NCBI RefSeq assembly: GCF_021107415.1
Contig: NZ_JAIOSW010000394.1
Location: 1-19,051, forward strand
DNA: 19,051 bases
Direction: 5' to 3'
Source of the DNA: Desulfobacula sp.
GTDB taxonomy: Bacteria; Desulfobacterota; Desulfobacteria; Desulfobacterales; Desulfobacteraceae
Below are positions 8,070-15,887 of the stretch, in pieces. Every line of letters begins with the position of its first letter. Within the stretch, counting starts at the first letter, position 1. Below the pieces are notes generated by a model that was not told the origin of the DNA, ran no database searches, and saw only the letters and a list, made by a program, of their open reading frames with translations. The position numbers were made by a program, and so were the translations under genes.

Positions 8070-9263
8070 TCATTTTTTTAAAATCCCCGCAAGGGTTTCG
8101 CGCCCGGCTTCCAGTGACAGGCAGACCCTGAACTTTTTAAACGCTGAATTTCCAATGCGGTTTCCGATTTCCGGGCTGCTGACAATATCGATTATTTTTT
8201 CAACCAGTTTTTCAGATGAATCCGCAATACAGATACTCTCACCGTCAACAAAAGGTAATCCTTCCGCACCGATAGGAGTACTGACAACAGGCGTCCTGCA
8301 CGCGGCGCTTTCAATAATTTTCGTCCGTACGCCGCTACCAATCAAAATGGGCACAATATTGGCTGAAGCTCCGAGAACATAGGGAATAACCGATTCCACA
8401 CGGCCTGTAAGAATAACGTTTTTACAATCCTGTACCAGAATTTTCAACATAGTATATTCCGGTGTGTTTTCAGAAGGGAGCCTGCCAACTATATACAAGT
8501 GCAAAGAAGGTAACTCTAAACTGATTTTAGGCCAGAGCTCTTCCAGCATAAACACTGCTGCGGAATAATTCTGATAAGAATTCAGTCCTCCAATCATACA
8601 GATATAATGGCAGCCGGGTTCAAAAGAAATCTCGTCTTTAATTTTTTCTTCATCAAAATAATAGGGAAGAAGTTCCAGGCGGTCCCGGGGAATAAAGGTT
8701 TTATATTTTTCAATGTCCCCGCTACTGATGCAGAATATTTTATCGGCTTTTGGGAAGAAATACCGTTCATGCAGCATTTTGAAAAACAGCATTGGAAGCT
8801 GGATAGTTTTTCTCACTATTCCGGACATGTTTTGCCATATCAGTAGATCCAGATGAAACTGATAATTATGAGAACCGTAATAGACCGGCAGGTTAAACTG
8901 CTTTAAAAAGGGGATCAGGTGACCAATATAACCGAACTCCAGCCATATCAAATCCGGTTTTTCATTTTCAATGACCTCCCTGAGCCCGGATTTGACCTCC
9001 TTGAAGGGCCGGAGGATCCCCATCCAATGCTTCAGATACCGGAACATTGGAGATGTATGGGTTTTTTCAATCACAATATGGTTGGTTCTTTCCAGGCCGC
9101 ATTTTTCAAGAGCAGTGTCTGCTGCTGTCTTATCCTCACAGATAAACACACAGCTCAGTCTGCAGATTCCGTTCATGCATTTCAAAAGATTATTAATTCT
9201 TACGGTAATCCCGGAATCGGCCCGGTATGGGATATATTTTGTAATGAATAAAACTTTTATCAT
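8070..9263 (-). CDS. GT4-type glycosyltransferase
   Basis: The 397-residue GT-B fold enzyme has an N-terminal acceptor domain beginning VLFITKYIPYRADSGITVRI, where the early Gly contacts the donor in this family. The C-terminal donor domain contains ICMIGGLNSYQNYSAAVFML (about 225-245), VILTGRVESVIPYV, and GSGVRTKIIESAACRTPVVS, which supplies the K..E/E-type nucleotide-sugar contacts, then TPIGAEGLPF. This pattern matches the Glyco_trans_1_4 group of sugar transferases. No signal peptide; cytoplasmic or membrane-associated. The ATG at 9263 has no good ribosome site. It lies between two GT2 genes in the same orientation, so it probably adds one residue of the repeat unit. Confidence 0.87.
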   Translation of the reverse strand: MIKVLFITKYIPYRADSGITVRINNLLKCMNGICRLSCVFICEDKTAADTALEKCGLERTNHIVIEKTHTSPMFRYLKHWMGILRPFKEVKSGLREVIENEKPDLIWLEFGYIGHLIPFLKQFNLPVYYGSHNYQFHLDLLIWQNMSGIVRKTIQLPMLFFKMLHERYFFPKADKIFCISSGDIEKYKTFIPRDRLELLPYYFDEEKIKDEISFEPGCHYICMIGGLNSYQNYSAAVFMLEELWPKISLELPSLHLYIVGRLPSENTPEYTMLKILVQDCKNVILTGRVESVIPYVLGASANIVPILIGSGVRTKIIESAACRTPVVSTPIGAEGLPFVDGESICIADSSEKLVEKIIDIVSSPEIGNRIGNSAFKKFRVCLSLEAGRETLAGILKK

Positions 9264-9357
9264 TGTTTTTTCTATTTTAAGAGAATCAAAGGGATTGTTT
9301 TAAGGCAAAAAGGATATGATAGGGAAATCCAGTCCAACATTGAGTCTGCTTTTGATA

Positions 9358-10284
9358 TTACTTGAAATGAAAGGCGGACCTGACAAACATCGCTGCTTTC
9401 TTCTGCCTGTCCAGCTTAAGACGCGAATCTTTGCGCCTGACATTTTTTAACCAGAGAAAGATACCATATACCCCATCCAGCATTCGGGCGCATAGCATTT
9501 TGGTGATCCCATAGTTTTTCCTGAAAAAATAATATTTGGATTCCAGGTAATAGCTCGACACCATCGTACCCATCATCGCTTTTTCTGTAGTTTTGGCGCT
9601 TTGCCCCCCGTAATGAATGATTTTTGATTCTGAATAAAAAAAGGTTTTATATCCTTTTTTATAGGCCCTATAGCAGAAATCCGTTTCTTCAAAATACATA
9701 AAAAATTTATCGTCCAGGCCGTTTAACTCATTAAAGACATTGGACCGAATCAGCAGGGAGCAGCCCATGGCAGAATCAACATGTCTGGTATCAGCGTAAT
9801 CCCAATATCTTATCCGCCCCCGGTTGAACAATTTAACCTTGGGAAACAGGATGTGAAGCCTCAGGTACTCGACAAACATGATCCATAGACTGGGAAAAAA
9901 ATCACAATTATATTGCAAACCTCTTTTTTCGTCCAGGTTCATGGGCGAGGCAATCGCCGCATCCGAACTCTGCTCCATATACTCAAATAACTTGTCAATG
10001 GCCCGGTCCAGAATGAGGGTGTCCGGATTGAGCATAAAATAGTACCGCCCATTTGCCTCCTTGAACCCCTGGTTATTGCCATGGGCAAACCCGTTGTTAC
10101 CCTGGTTCTGGATAAGGATAACATCCGGATGTTTTGCCTTAATCATATCTATGGAATCGTCCCGGGAGGCGTTATCCACTACGATAATTTCAAACCGGGC
10201 CCTTGTTTCCTGTTTGATGGAAGTGATGCATTCATCAAGCATTTTGCAGGTGTTATAATTAACAATGACGATTGAAATATCCAT
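9358..10284 (-). CDS. GT2 glycosyltransferase (WbbL/rhamnosyltransferase-like)
   Basis: The 308-residue GT-A fold enzyme transfers a sugar from a nucleotide donor on the cytoplasmic face of the inner membrane. It opens with ISIVIVNYNTCKMLDECI, followed by IIVVDNASRD (about residues 33-42), NQGNNGFAHGNNQGF and FMLNPDT (83-89), where NPD replaces the DXD motif as in WbbL-type enzymes. Later come MGCSLLIRSNVFNELNGLDD and FFMYFEETDFCYRAYKKG with the catalytic-region ETD. The C-terminal 60 residues are basic and aromatic and may sit on the membrane. WbbL-type members often use dTDP-L-rhamnose, which fits rfbB/rfbD nearby, but the donor is inferred. A gap of 94 bases precedes the next gene. Confidence 0.88.
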   Translation of the reverse strand: MDISIVIVNYNTCKMLDECITSIKQETRARFEIIVVDNASRDDSIDMIKAKHPDVILIQNQGNNGFAHGNNQGFKEANGRYYFMLNPDTLILDRAIDKLFEYMEQSSDAAIASPMNLDEKRGLQYNCDFFPSLWIMFVEYLRLHILFPKVKLFNRGRIRYWDYADTRHVDSAMGCSLLIRSNVFNELNGLDDKFFMYFEETDFCYRAYKKGYKTFFYSESKIIHYGGQSAKTTEKAMMGTMVSSYYLESKYYFFRKNYGITKMLCARMLDGVYGIFLWLKNVRRKDSRLKLDRQKKAAMFVRSAFHFK

Positions 10285-10320
10285 TAGTGAATTTATCCCA
10301 CTTTCAAAAGATTAAATCCC

Positions 10321-10348
10321 CCTATAAAAGGGTATGAACTTGACTCAA
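10321..10348 (-). promoter_or_regulatory. Possible sigma70-type promoter before the GT2 gene at 10284
   Basis: On the minus strand TTGAGT (10348-10343) and TATAGG (10326-10321) are 16 bases apart, about 37 bases before the ATG at 10284. Further upstream TTGACA (10393-10388) has only a poor -10 partner. The 180-bp gap 10285-10464 follows the broken acetyltransferase gene and would suit a new start of transcription. This rests on consensus matching in AT-rich DNA only. Confidence 0.25.
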
Positions 10349-10464
10349 AAAAAATTTGGCGACTATCTGAGTTTATTTTTTCTTGAATGTCAAAGTAAAA
10401 ATACTACAATTACATGAAGTTAACTTGAATAAACTTAAGTTGAGCTCACCCAGAATAATTATTT

Positions 10465-10689
10465 TTAAATAATATTTCCCAAAGGACCAACTACCGTAGC
10501 ACCATCGGGTATATCAAAGTTCACAACAGCATGTGCTCCGATAGTTACATCATCTCCGATGGTAACATTACCGATTATTGTGGCATTACAACCAATATAA
10601 ACTCTATCACCGATACGAGCCCCACCATTTGCAATTGTGACGTTATGAAAAATAATCGGGTCATCCCCAATTACGGTGTCTTTATGCAT
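10465..10689 (-). pseudogene. Serine-acetyltransferase-like gene, 3' fragment
   Basis: A 74-codon frame with the hexapeptide-repeat end of the same acetyltransferase type: HKDTVIGDDPIIFHNVTIA, then GARIGDRVYIGCNATIIGNV, TIGDDVTIGAHAVVNF and DIPDGATVVGPLG. The repeating I/V-G-x-x pattern and the conserved His in FHNVT are clear. The apparent start ATG follows AGGTG by five bases, but this lies inside what would be coding sequence: the codons before it read KWQSTGVV, which resembles the normal 'GVVI' lead-in. So the frame extends upstream to a stop at about 10737-10735. It lacks the N-terminal half. It could only act with the 5' fragment, which is unlikely. Confidence 0.8.
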
Positions 10690-10778
10690 TACTACACCTG
10701 TTGATTGCCACTTTATTCGGAGGAAAATTTTCTAATTATTTTGAGGCACTAATTTTTTTGCATTTTATTTACAAATAA

Positions 10779-10909
10779 GGATGTCGCTACGCTCCATTGA
10801 TTTTATTGGGTTTTTTAAGGCATGGGCAGGAAAACTTGAATAATTCTCTCAAACTACATGTTTTCAATTTTCATACAATTTCTATATTTTGTGATGTCCA
10901 AGCTACGCT
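10779..10909. repeat. Two degenerate direct copies of GATGTC-GCTACGCT
   Basis: The plus strand has GGATGTCGCTACGCTCC at 10779-10795 and GATGTCCAAGCTACGCT at 10893-10909. They share GATGTC and GCTACGCT, the second copy carrying three extra bases between them. Both are followed by T-rich sequence. The motif stands out from the AT-rich surroundings and suggests an internally duplicated or repeated intergenic element. Confidence 0.6.
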
Positions 10910-11015
10910 TTTTCAAATTATATTCAACCAAATATCAGGCAACTGATGTGACCCGAAAGATTATATTTCTTTATATATCGGCTGGTTACAAGATCAATTA
11001 TATTTTGATACGACT

Positions 11016-11040
11016 CCAAATAAATTGAAATTTTATTTGG
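11016..11040. repeat. Perfect inverted repeat (9-bp stem, 7-base loop)
   Basis: CCAAATAAA, then TTGAAAT, then TTTATTTGG. The stem is AT-rich and lies in the middle of the insert that splits the acetyltransferase gene. There is no T-run that would make it a terminator. It may be part of a folded, non-autonomous element. Confidence 0.8.
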
Positions 11041-11231
11041 GATAAAGTTTACATAACATGAGTCAAAGCATCAAAAGTCTGAACTTTTCCAAATTAAGTT
11101 GCCATCGTTTTTGAATTATTTCCCTTTAAAATCAGAAAATCATGAAGCAACTGGTGTTTCAAATAAAATAAAAATCTCTGAAATTGTATCATTTATTTTG
11201 AGAAAAAAATCCGATTTTGCATTCAAATAAA

Positions 11232-11456
11232 CTAAAAAATAACAACACCAAACCCACCGTGTGGAAGATCAAGGCGCTGCCCTATACAAACCCCTGGTGG
11301 GATATAAACTCGAAATAGAAGAGTGTTGATGTATTTTAGAATATATGCTAATTTTTTATAATTCTTTTGATATAAATAATGAGCAGAATAGTATATTTTC
11401 TCAACACCCCAATTGTTATTTGGCACCCATCTTTTATTCTGATTTTTTTTCAGCAT
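11232..11456 (-). pseudogene. Serine-acetyltransferase-like gene, 5' fragment
   Basis: The first 74 codons of a left-handed beta-helix acetyltransferase of the CysE/polysaccharide-locus type. A short helical N-terminus (KIYYSAHYLYQKNYKKLAYI) leads into IPPGVCIGQRLDLPHGGFGV, the family's first hexapeptide turns and the 'LPHG.GVVI' element. The reading frame then hits TTT TAG. The expected continuation, HKDTVIGDDP, exists about 0.55 kb further on (10686 downward). No ribosome site precedes the ATG, which lies 39 bases past the Wzy-like stop. Intact relatives O-acetylate sugars or serine from acetyl-CoA. This copy lacks most of the catalytic beta-helix and is almost certainly inactive. Confidence 0.8.
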
Positions 11457-11495
11457 TCTAAATATCTGTCTACTGTATTAAAAATTTTTATGATT

Positions 11496-12749
11496 CTATA
11501 CTCGTCCACTTAATTTCCCTTCTTGAATACTAAGCCTAGCTAAAACAGCAAAAAATATCCCGAACAAAATGATAGTGCTCGTCTGTAATAAAAAATCCAG
11601 CGTGGCCATGACTGAAAAAGATAAAACAAAATAAGCCAAAATCTCAGGATATTTATCCCTATATTTAAAGCATTTCTGCATAACCGTGATTGCCATGGCC
11701 ATAAACCACAAAATCCCCAGAAGACCGTTTTCATAAAAAAAATGGATAACCCCGATATCGGCCTTGTAAATGCCTTTGTTTCTCAGTCTTGCAGCAGGAT
11801 TCTTTTCCCAGTTCAGGTTCTCATACCCAAATCCCCAGATGGGAGATTCAGTAATTTTCTCCAAGTAATATTCATATGATATGAGTCTGGCAAGGTAATT
11901 CCCCTGTTTTTTACTTACTTCAGTAATAGTTTGTTCCACTACCCCGATTTGGGTTAAAGCCTTGCCTGCCAGAAAAAAACCGGGCAAAAACAGGATCAAC
12001 AATAAAAACATTGTTAGTATCCACCTGGGCGATTTGTTCTTCATAACGACAAAGATCAAGACACCGGAAAGAAACATTCCAAATATGAGCATCCGGGTCT
12101 GGATGACAAAAAAAACATAACCTGAAATAAACAGAAATATTATAAAGTATAAGGAACTGGGTTTTTTTAAAAATTTGACAAAAGAGAGGATGCAGGCCAG
12201 AGAGATCACATGATACCCCACGCTGAACCGCAATCTTCCGCTTCTTAGATTCATATATTTTTCAGCATCCACAAACAACAGGTTCTTTTTAATAACAAAA
12301 AGGTCTATGAGCAAAACAGCTATCAGCAGCAATGCCATGCCAATGATATACTTGCATAGTTTTTCTATGCTGATATTTTGCCCGGTCACCGCAAAAAATA
12401 CCAGAACCAACAGATGAAATTTAATGGCTTTTATCCCAAGCAGCATGGACTGCCCGTTCGCATAAGCGGTAACAATGCCTAAAAAAAATAAGGCGCACAG
12501 GCACATGGTCAAGATACCGGGAAATCCCCCGAATTTAAGTCGCCCCCTAACCACCTGTTCCGCACCGATTAAAAATACAGTAGGAAGCAGGATAAGAGGA
12601 TAGTTTTCATAGTCCCCGATCTGCGGTATCAGGTAAAAAAAATCAAAATTGGCACAGATTAGAATACAGATGAACAGTTCCGTATTTTTAGTATAAAGAA
12701 ACCGTAATAAAACATACATCAAACAACCAATGGCACCGAAAAGAATCAT
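11496..12749 (-). CDS. O-antigen polymerase/ligase (Wzy/WaaL-like) membrane protein
   Basis: The 417-residue protein is almost entirely hydrophobic segments, with one larger hydrophilic loop at about residues 275-345. That loop contains SPIWGFGYENLNWEKNP and is followed by GVIHFFYENGLLGILWF, the arrangement typical of the Wzy_C/O-antigen ligase family. It would polymerise repeat units or ligate the polymer to its acceptor on the periplasmic side. An AAGGAG lies about 12 bases before the ATG, inside the 3' end of the flippase gene, and only five bases separate the two genes. Polymerase and ligase cannot be told apart by sequence here; location next to the flippase favours polymerase. Confidence 0.85.
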   Translation of the reverse strand: MILFGAIGCLMYVLLRFLYTKNTELFICILICANFDFFYLIPQIGDYENYPLILLPTVFLIGAEQVVRGRLKFGGFPGILTMCLCALFFLGIVTAYANGQSMLLGIKAIKFHLLVLVFFAVTGQNISIEKLCKYIIGMALLLIAVLLIDLFVIKKNLLFVDAEKYMNLRSGRLRFSVGYHVISLACILSFVKFLKKPSSLYFIIFLFISGYVFFVIQTRMLIFGMFLSGVLIFVVMKNKSPRWILTMFLLLILFLPGFFLAGKALTQIGVVEQTITEVSKKQGNYLARLISYEYYLEKITESPIWGFGYENLNWEKNPAARLRNKGIYKADIGVIHFFYENGLLGILWFMAMAITVMQKCFKYRDKYPEILAYFVLSFSVMATLDFLLQTSTIILFGIFFAVLARLSIQEGKLSGRV

Positions 12750-12754
12750 TTAAG

Positions 12755-14311
12755 TCATATACTCCTTTCTTTTTTAAATTTAAGAATTATTTGTTTTATC
12801 TCTTTAAGAGGTATGTGAAACAATAAAATATAGCCAATATAAACGATCGTTCCGATCAGGCTTGAAGTGACAAGCCAAAGATATGGATTATCTGGTGCCG
12901 TTACGGTTGCTGTCCATCTGCCGGCGATAACTAAAAGAATTCCTGCAACGAGCGGTTGAACAAAAGAATGAGACAATAATTTTACCGGAGAAATTTTCAG
13001 GACATGGGGCAGGAAATACACATGATAAGTGAAAAAAACAAGTCCGTAATAGGTTAACGTTGAAATGGCCACCGCCCCCACCCCAAGCTTGGGCGTGAGA
13101 AACCATGCTGTAGTAATTGATATAGCGGCAGAAAGCGGGCTTGTGATCATCAAAAGCTTTATTTTACCGGACCCCATAACAACACTTGCTACCGGTCCTA
13201 GGTAATAATTTAAAAAAGATAAAAGCCACAGGGCGAGCCAGGGTGCAAGTTTTGCATATTCTGCGCCAACGTAAATGGTAAGCAGACGGTCAGAAACCAT
13301 GATCAAGCCGAAAATCAATAATGCCAGAATAGTCCATAAATATTTTGTCCCTTTAAAAATTATGGTTTCGATTAATTTCTGATCAGAAACAGCAACCGCG
13401 TTTGAGGACAAAGGAAGGAGGGTTCTGGAAATAGCGCCCTGAAATGCCATCAAAATGCCAGTGATGCCGAAAAGCACACGATATTCTGCAGCACTGGCAA
13501 CACCATGCATAGAGTTCACCGAAAGAATGATTGGCCTCAACTGTATAATGGATGTCAATGAAATGCCAATAATCAAAAGACCCAGACCGAAGGTAAGAAC
13601 TTCTTTGAATTCCGCCCAGAACCATCCAGGGACAAAAGTCCTTCGCAAAGGAATGTGCTTTCGCCATTTCCAGAGGTTGACAGGAATTATTATTTTAGAT
13701 CCAGCCAAAATCAGCAAATAAAACCATACAATATCAAGGTTCATCCAGATGGCTGCCAAGGTTATTACAATTACTAAAAATTCCTTGGCAATATTGACTT
13801 TTTCAAGCCAGGCAATCTCCTGGGCGCCTGCCAAAAGCTGCTCCACGACGGAAAACGGCCAGGTCAAAAAAGTACCAAAAGCGGAAATAATAAAAATAAT
13901 CTTAAGATCGTGTACTTTATCATGTGGGACTTTAAAAAAATCCAGCCCCCAGAATGCCAGTATGATAAATATGGCTGCATTGATAAAACCAATGAAGCCA
14001 TAAAAACTGAAGCTGCTTCGGGAAGCTTTTTCAATGGAAGTTATCTGTCCAGTACCGAGCCAGACTGCCGTATGCCTTATCATTCCAGTGGGCAAGGCCA
14101 AATTGGCGATACTCATATACCCGCTTAGAGACATGGCAAGAACCACAAGCCCGTATTCAACCTTCCCGTAATAGCCGAGAATAATAGGAATGCTGAAAAA
14201 CTTAATCAGCATGGTCATAAACCTGGCGCCAATGGACCATACAAGATTCTTGGCAACAAGTTTCAAGGGTTTTACCGGGTTGGGCACAGAGCTTGGAAAA
14301 GAATCACTCAT
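12755..14311 (-). CDS. wzx: Wzx-type oligosaccharide flippase
   Basis: The 518-residue integral membrane protein has about 12-14 hydrophobic segments and belongs to the MOP/polysaccharide-transport superfamily. It would flip lipid-linked repeat units from the cytoplasmic to the periplasmic face of the inner membrane. The opening region LVWSIGARFMTMLIKFFSIP followed by LGYYGKVEYGLVVLAMS is the classic start of this family (a 'G..yGly.l' type element). The C-terminal half is poorly conserved, as usual. It starts inside the phosphodiesterase-like gene (ATGA overlap) with no ribosome site of its own, so it depends on translational coupling. It ends five bases before the Wzy-like gene. Confidence 0.9.
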   Translation of the reverse strand: MSDSFPSSVPNPVKPLKLVAKNLVWSIGARFMTMLIKFFSIPIILGYYGKVEYGLVVLAMSLSGYMSIANLALPTGMIRHTAVWLGTGQITSIEKASRSSFSFYGFIGFINAAIFIILAFWGLDFFKVPHDKVHDLKIIFIISAFGTFLTWPFSVVEQLLAGAQEIAWLEKVNIAKEFLVIVITLAAIWMNLDIVWFYLLILAGSKIIIPVNLWKWRKHIPLRRTFVPGWFWAEFKEVLTFGLGLLIIGISLTSIIQLRPIILSVNSMHGVASAAEYRVLFGITGILMAFQGAISRTLLPLSSNAVAVSDQKLIETIIFKGTKYLWTILALLIFGLIMVSDRLLTIYVGAEYAKLAPWLALWLLSFLNYYLGPVASVVMGSGKIKLLMITSPLSAAISITTAWFLTPKLGVGAVAISTLTYYGLVFFTYHVYFLPHVLKISPVKLLSHSFVQPLVAGILLVIAGRWTATVTAPDNPYLWLVTSSLIGTIVYIGYILLFHIPLKEIKQIILKFKKERSI

Positions 14312-15834
14312 CGATTTTTAGTTTTGTATTGTTTCAATAAATGTCTATATATAACTGTCAAATCACGACTCATTGGCAAAATTTCTTCTGTCCATTGGGA
14401 AGTACTGACTGCAATAGGGTGGTAACCTCGGACACATAATGGTTTCCACTTTTCCTTTGACCACGTTTCTATTGTATCAAAATTAGTATTTTTAGGTTTC
14501 ATACCTTCAAACTCAGTTACAAAACCCTTTGCATTATTTCTAACAATATAACCATCTGGGACATCGAGTACTACGTCGGGATAATATTTTGACACGGATG
14601 TATCAAACCGTGGTTTAACATGACTGGTTATACCATGTTTTTTTGCTGTCTCATCATTATTTATTCTATCTGATATCTGATGTGAAAGATCTATTATATC
14701 CTTTTGTGCGACAATACCATTGAATCTTCCTTCATCATTAACATAAATACCTCTACCCCAGTCTCCCCTGGGCACACAGAATGCGACAGATATGTTTGGA
14801 TCAAACACAAAAAACTGTTCTGAGAGCAGACCTGTACTTTCCTTTTCTGGAATTCTTTTTTTATGGCTAAGAATTCTTTTCTTAAGGGTTGAAGGAATAT
14901 TAGACTTGACTAAGTCTTTCATATATCGAACAGCTTGATTGATTATTTTTTTTTGCTTTTTTTGCTGTTTTGCCTGGAAACCATTATTTTGTAAAAAATG
15001 ATTAACATCCACTTCAAAACTTGATTTTACTTCACTATGGTCAGATACAAAAATAACTTCCGCATCTTTAAAAGACTCAACTAGTGTTTTTATCTGCTCG
15101 TCGAATTCTTGATAATAATTCTTCGACATTTTTAATAAATTATTATCAAGAACTTTTTCCCCTTTTAATTCTCTTTCTAATTCAGGTATTGTAAAAAATT
15201 CCACCATAACAGAAGACGTTTTGTAGACAACAAATCCAAAATCGACTTTTTTCTCTTTTGATAATTGGATAAAAGCCTCTGTTCTTTTTTGATTTTTTTT
15301 TTGAAAACGAGAGAAAACTTCATCTACTGTTAGAAGATTCTTTTCAAAAAGATCTGCCATCCGCTCATCGACTATATAATCAATGCTTTGAAGGTATTTT
15401 ACTATATCTCTTGGATAACAAAGCTCTTCAGTGACTTCTTGAACGACCTTTGCCCCACCTCCTCCTCCTGAAACAAAAAATCCATTAACCTTTGGCGCAG
15501 GAAATGTTGTTGGAACATTCATTATTCCAACTTTATATCCTCTCTCGTTTAAAACTTGCCAAATCGGTTTTATTTCTGCCCCCCAACCTGGCATCTTTTC
15601 GATATTAAATTTTATAGTCCAATCCAAACTCCCGTTTAATAGCGGTAGATCATATAAAGCACCTGTGTCAATAGCATGTTCTCCGGTAAAAATTTCGACC
15701 CATCCACGACTTAATAAATCTAACTTTAAATCAAGCCGGTTTCCTTTTTCAATTAAAGACTCAATATATGGGGTCCATCCTCTTTTAAATGTCTCTATAC
15801 TGGCACCGTCCATGCCTATAATTAAAGTTTTCAA
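14308..15834 (-). CDS. Alkaline-phosphatase-superfamily (type I phosphodiesterase-like) protein
   Basis: The 508-residue protein opens with LIIGMDGA, where Asp9 is the expected first metal ligand. It then shows LLSRGWVEIFTG (residues 41-51), where the superfamily places its Ser/Thr nucleophile ahead of a W..x.TG. It also has FVSDHSEV (about 263-268, Asp265-His266) and a late GYHPIAVS. These match the type I phosphodiesterase/nucleotide pyrophosphatase fold. The stretch GFVVYKTSSVMVEFF, where relatives usually carry a metal-binding Asp and His, appears to have Ser and Glu instead. There is no signal peptide or membrane segment, so it should act in the cytoplasm. The start is TTG with a strong ribosome site. 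Its stop overlaps the flippase ATG (ATGA). I infer a role in adding or removing a phosphate-linked group on the repeat unit; no substrate can be named. Confidence 0.78.
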   Translation of the reverse strand: MKTLIIGMDGASIETFKRGWTPYIESLIEKGNRLDLKLDLLSRGWVEIFTGEHAIDTGALYDLPLLNGSLDWTIKFNIEKMPGWGAEIKPIWQVLNERGYKVGIMNVPTTFPAPKVNGFFVSGGGGGAKVVQEVTEELCYPRDIVKYLQSIDYIVDERMADLFEKNLLTVDEVFSRFQKKNQKRTEAFIQLSKEKKVDFGFVVYKTSSVMVEFFTIPELERELKGEKVLDNNLLKMSKNYYQEFDEQIKTLVESFKDAEVIFVSDHSEVKSSFEVDVNHFLQNNGFQAKQQKKQKKIINQAVRYMKDLVKSNIPSTLKKRILSHKKRIPEKESTGLLSEQFFVFDPNISVAFCVPRGDWGRGIYVNDEGRFNGIVAQKDIIDLSHQISDRINNDETAKKHGITSHVKPRFDTSVSKYYPDVVLDVPDGYIVRNNAKGFVTEFEGMKPKNTNFDTIETWSKEKWKPLCVRGYHPIAVSTSQWTEEILPMSRDLTVIYRHLLKQYKTKNR

Positions 15835-15838
15835 ATTA

Positions 15839-15847
15839 TCCCTCCTT
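15839..15847 (-). promoter_or_regulatory. Strong Shine-Dalgarno deciding a TTG start
   Basis: The minus strand reads AAGGAGGGATAATTTGAAAAC. A near-perfect GGAGGG lies five bases before TTG at 15834-15832. There is no in-frame ATG at a workable distance, and the family's N-terminal LIIGMDGA follows at once, so TTG is the start of the phosphodiesterase-like gene. Confidence 0.8.
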
Positions 15848-15887
15848 TAAGCAATTTTTAATAACTGCTGACATGTTCCCCAAAATG

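Larger units (their letters stand above)
10687..11237. other. About 551-bp AT-rich non-coding insert splitting the acetyltransferase gene
   Basis: Removing 11237-10687 would join ...GVVI to HKDTVIG... in frame and rebuild a normal acetyltransferase. The insert has no long ORF on either strand and no transposase. It holds a perfect 9-bp stem hairpin (11016-11040). It also has two copies of a GATGTC..GCTACGCT motif (10779-10795 and 10893-10909) and a pair of GCAACTG.TG motifs (about 10939-10949 and 11147-11156). The edges carry similar 12-mers in the coding sense, GGTGTTGTTATT and GGTGTAGTAATG. It may be a MITE-like or decayed insertion, or DNA joining the ends of two different acetyltransferase genes. 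The exact edges are inferred from the protein and not from terminal repeats. Confidence 0.65.

Noticed and set aside
9264..9357. 22-codon frame between the GT4 and GT2 genes (MLDWISLSYPFCLKT...)
   Set aside because: Short, no ribosome site, no coupling to the next gene and no recognisable features.
10465..10689. Independent 74-residue hexapeptide protein with its own start (AGGTG before ATG)
   Set aside because: It lacks the N-terminal half of the fold, and the AGGTG lies in codons for the expected GVV lead-in, so the ribosome site looks accidental.
10687..11237. Self-splicing intron in the acetyltransferase gene
   Set aside because: The proposed ends (exon ...ATT, insert ending in G) fit a group I boundary, but I could not find convincing P/Q/R/S core elements. 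There is also no GTGYG start or domain V for group II.
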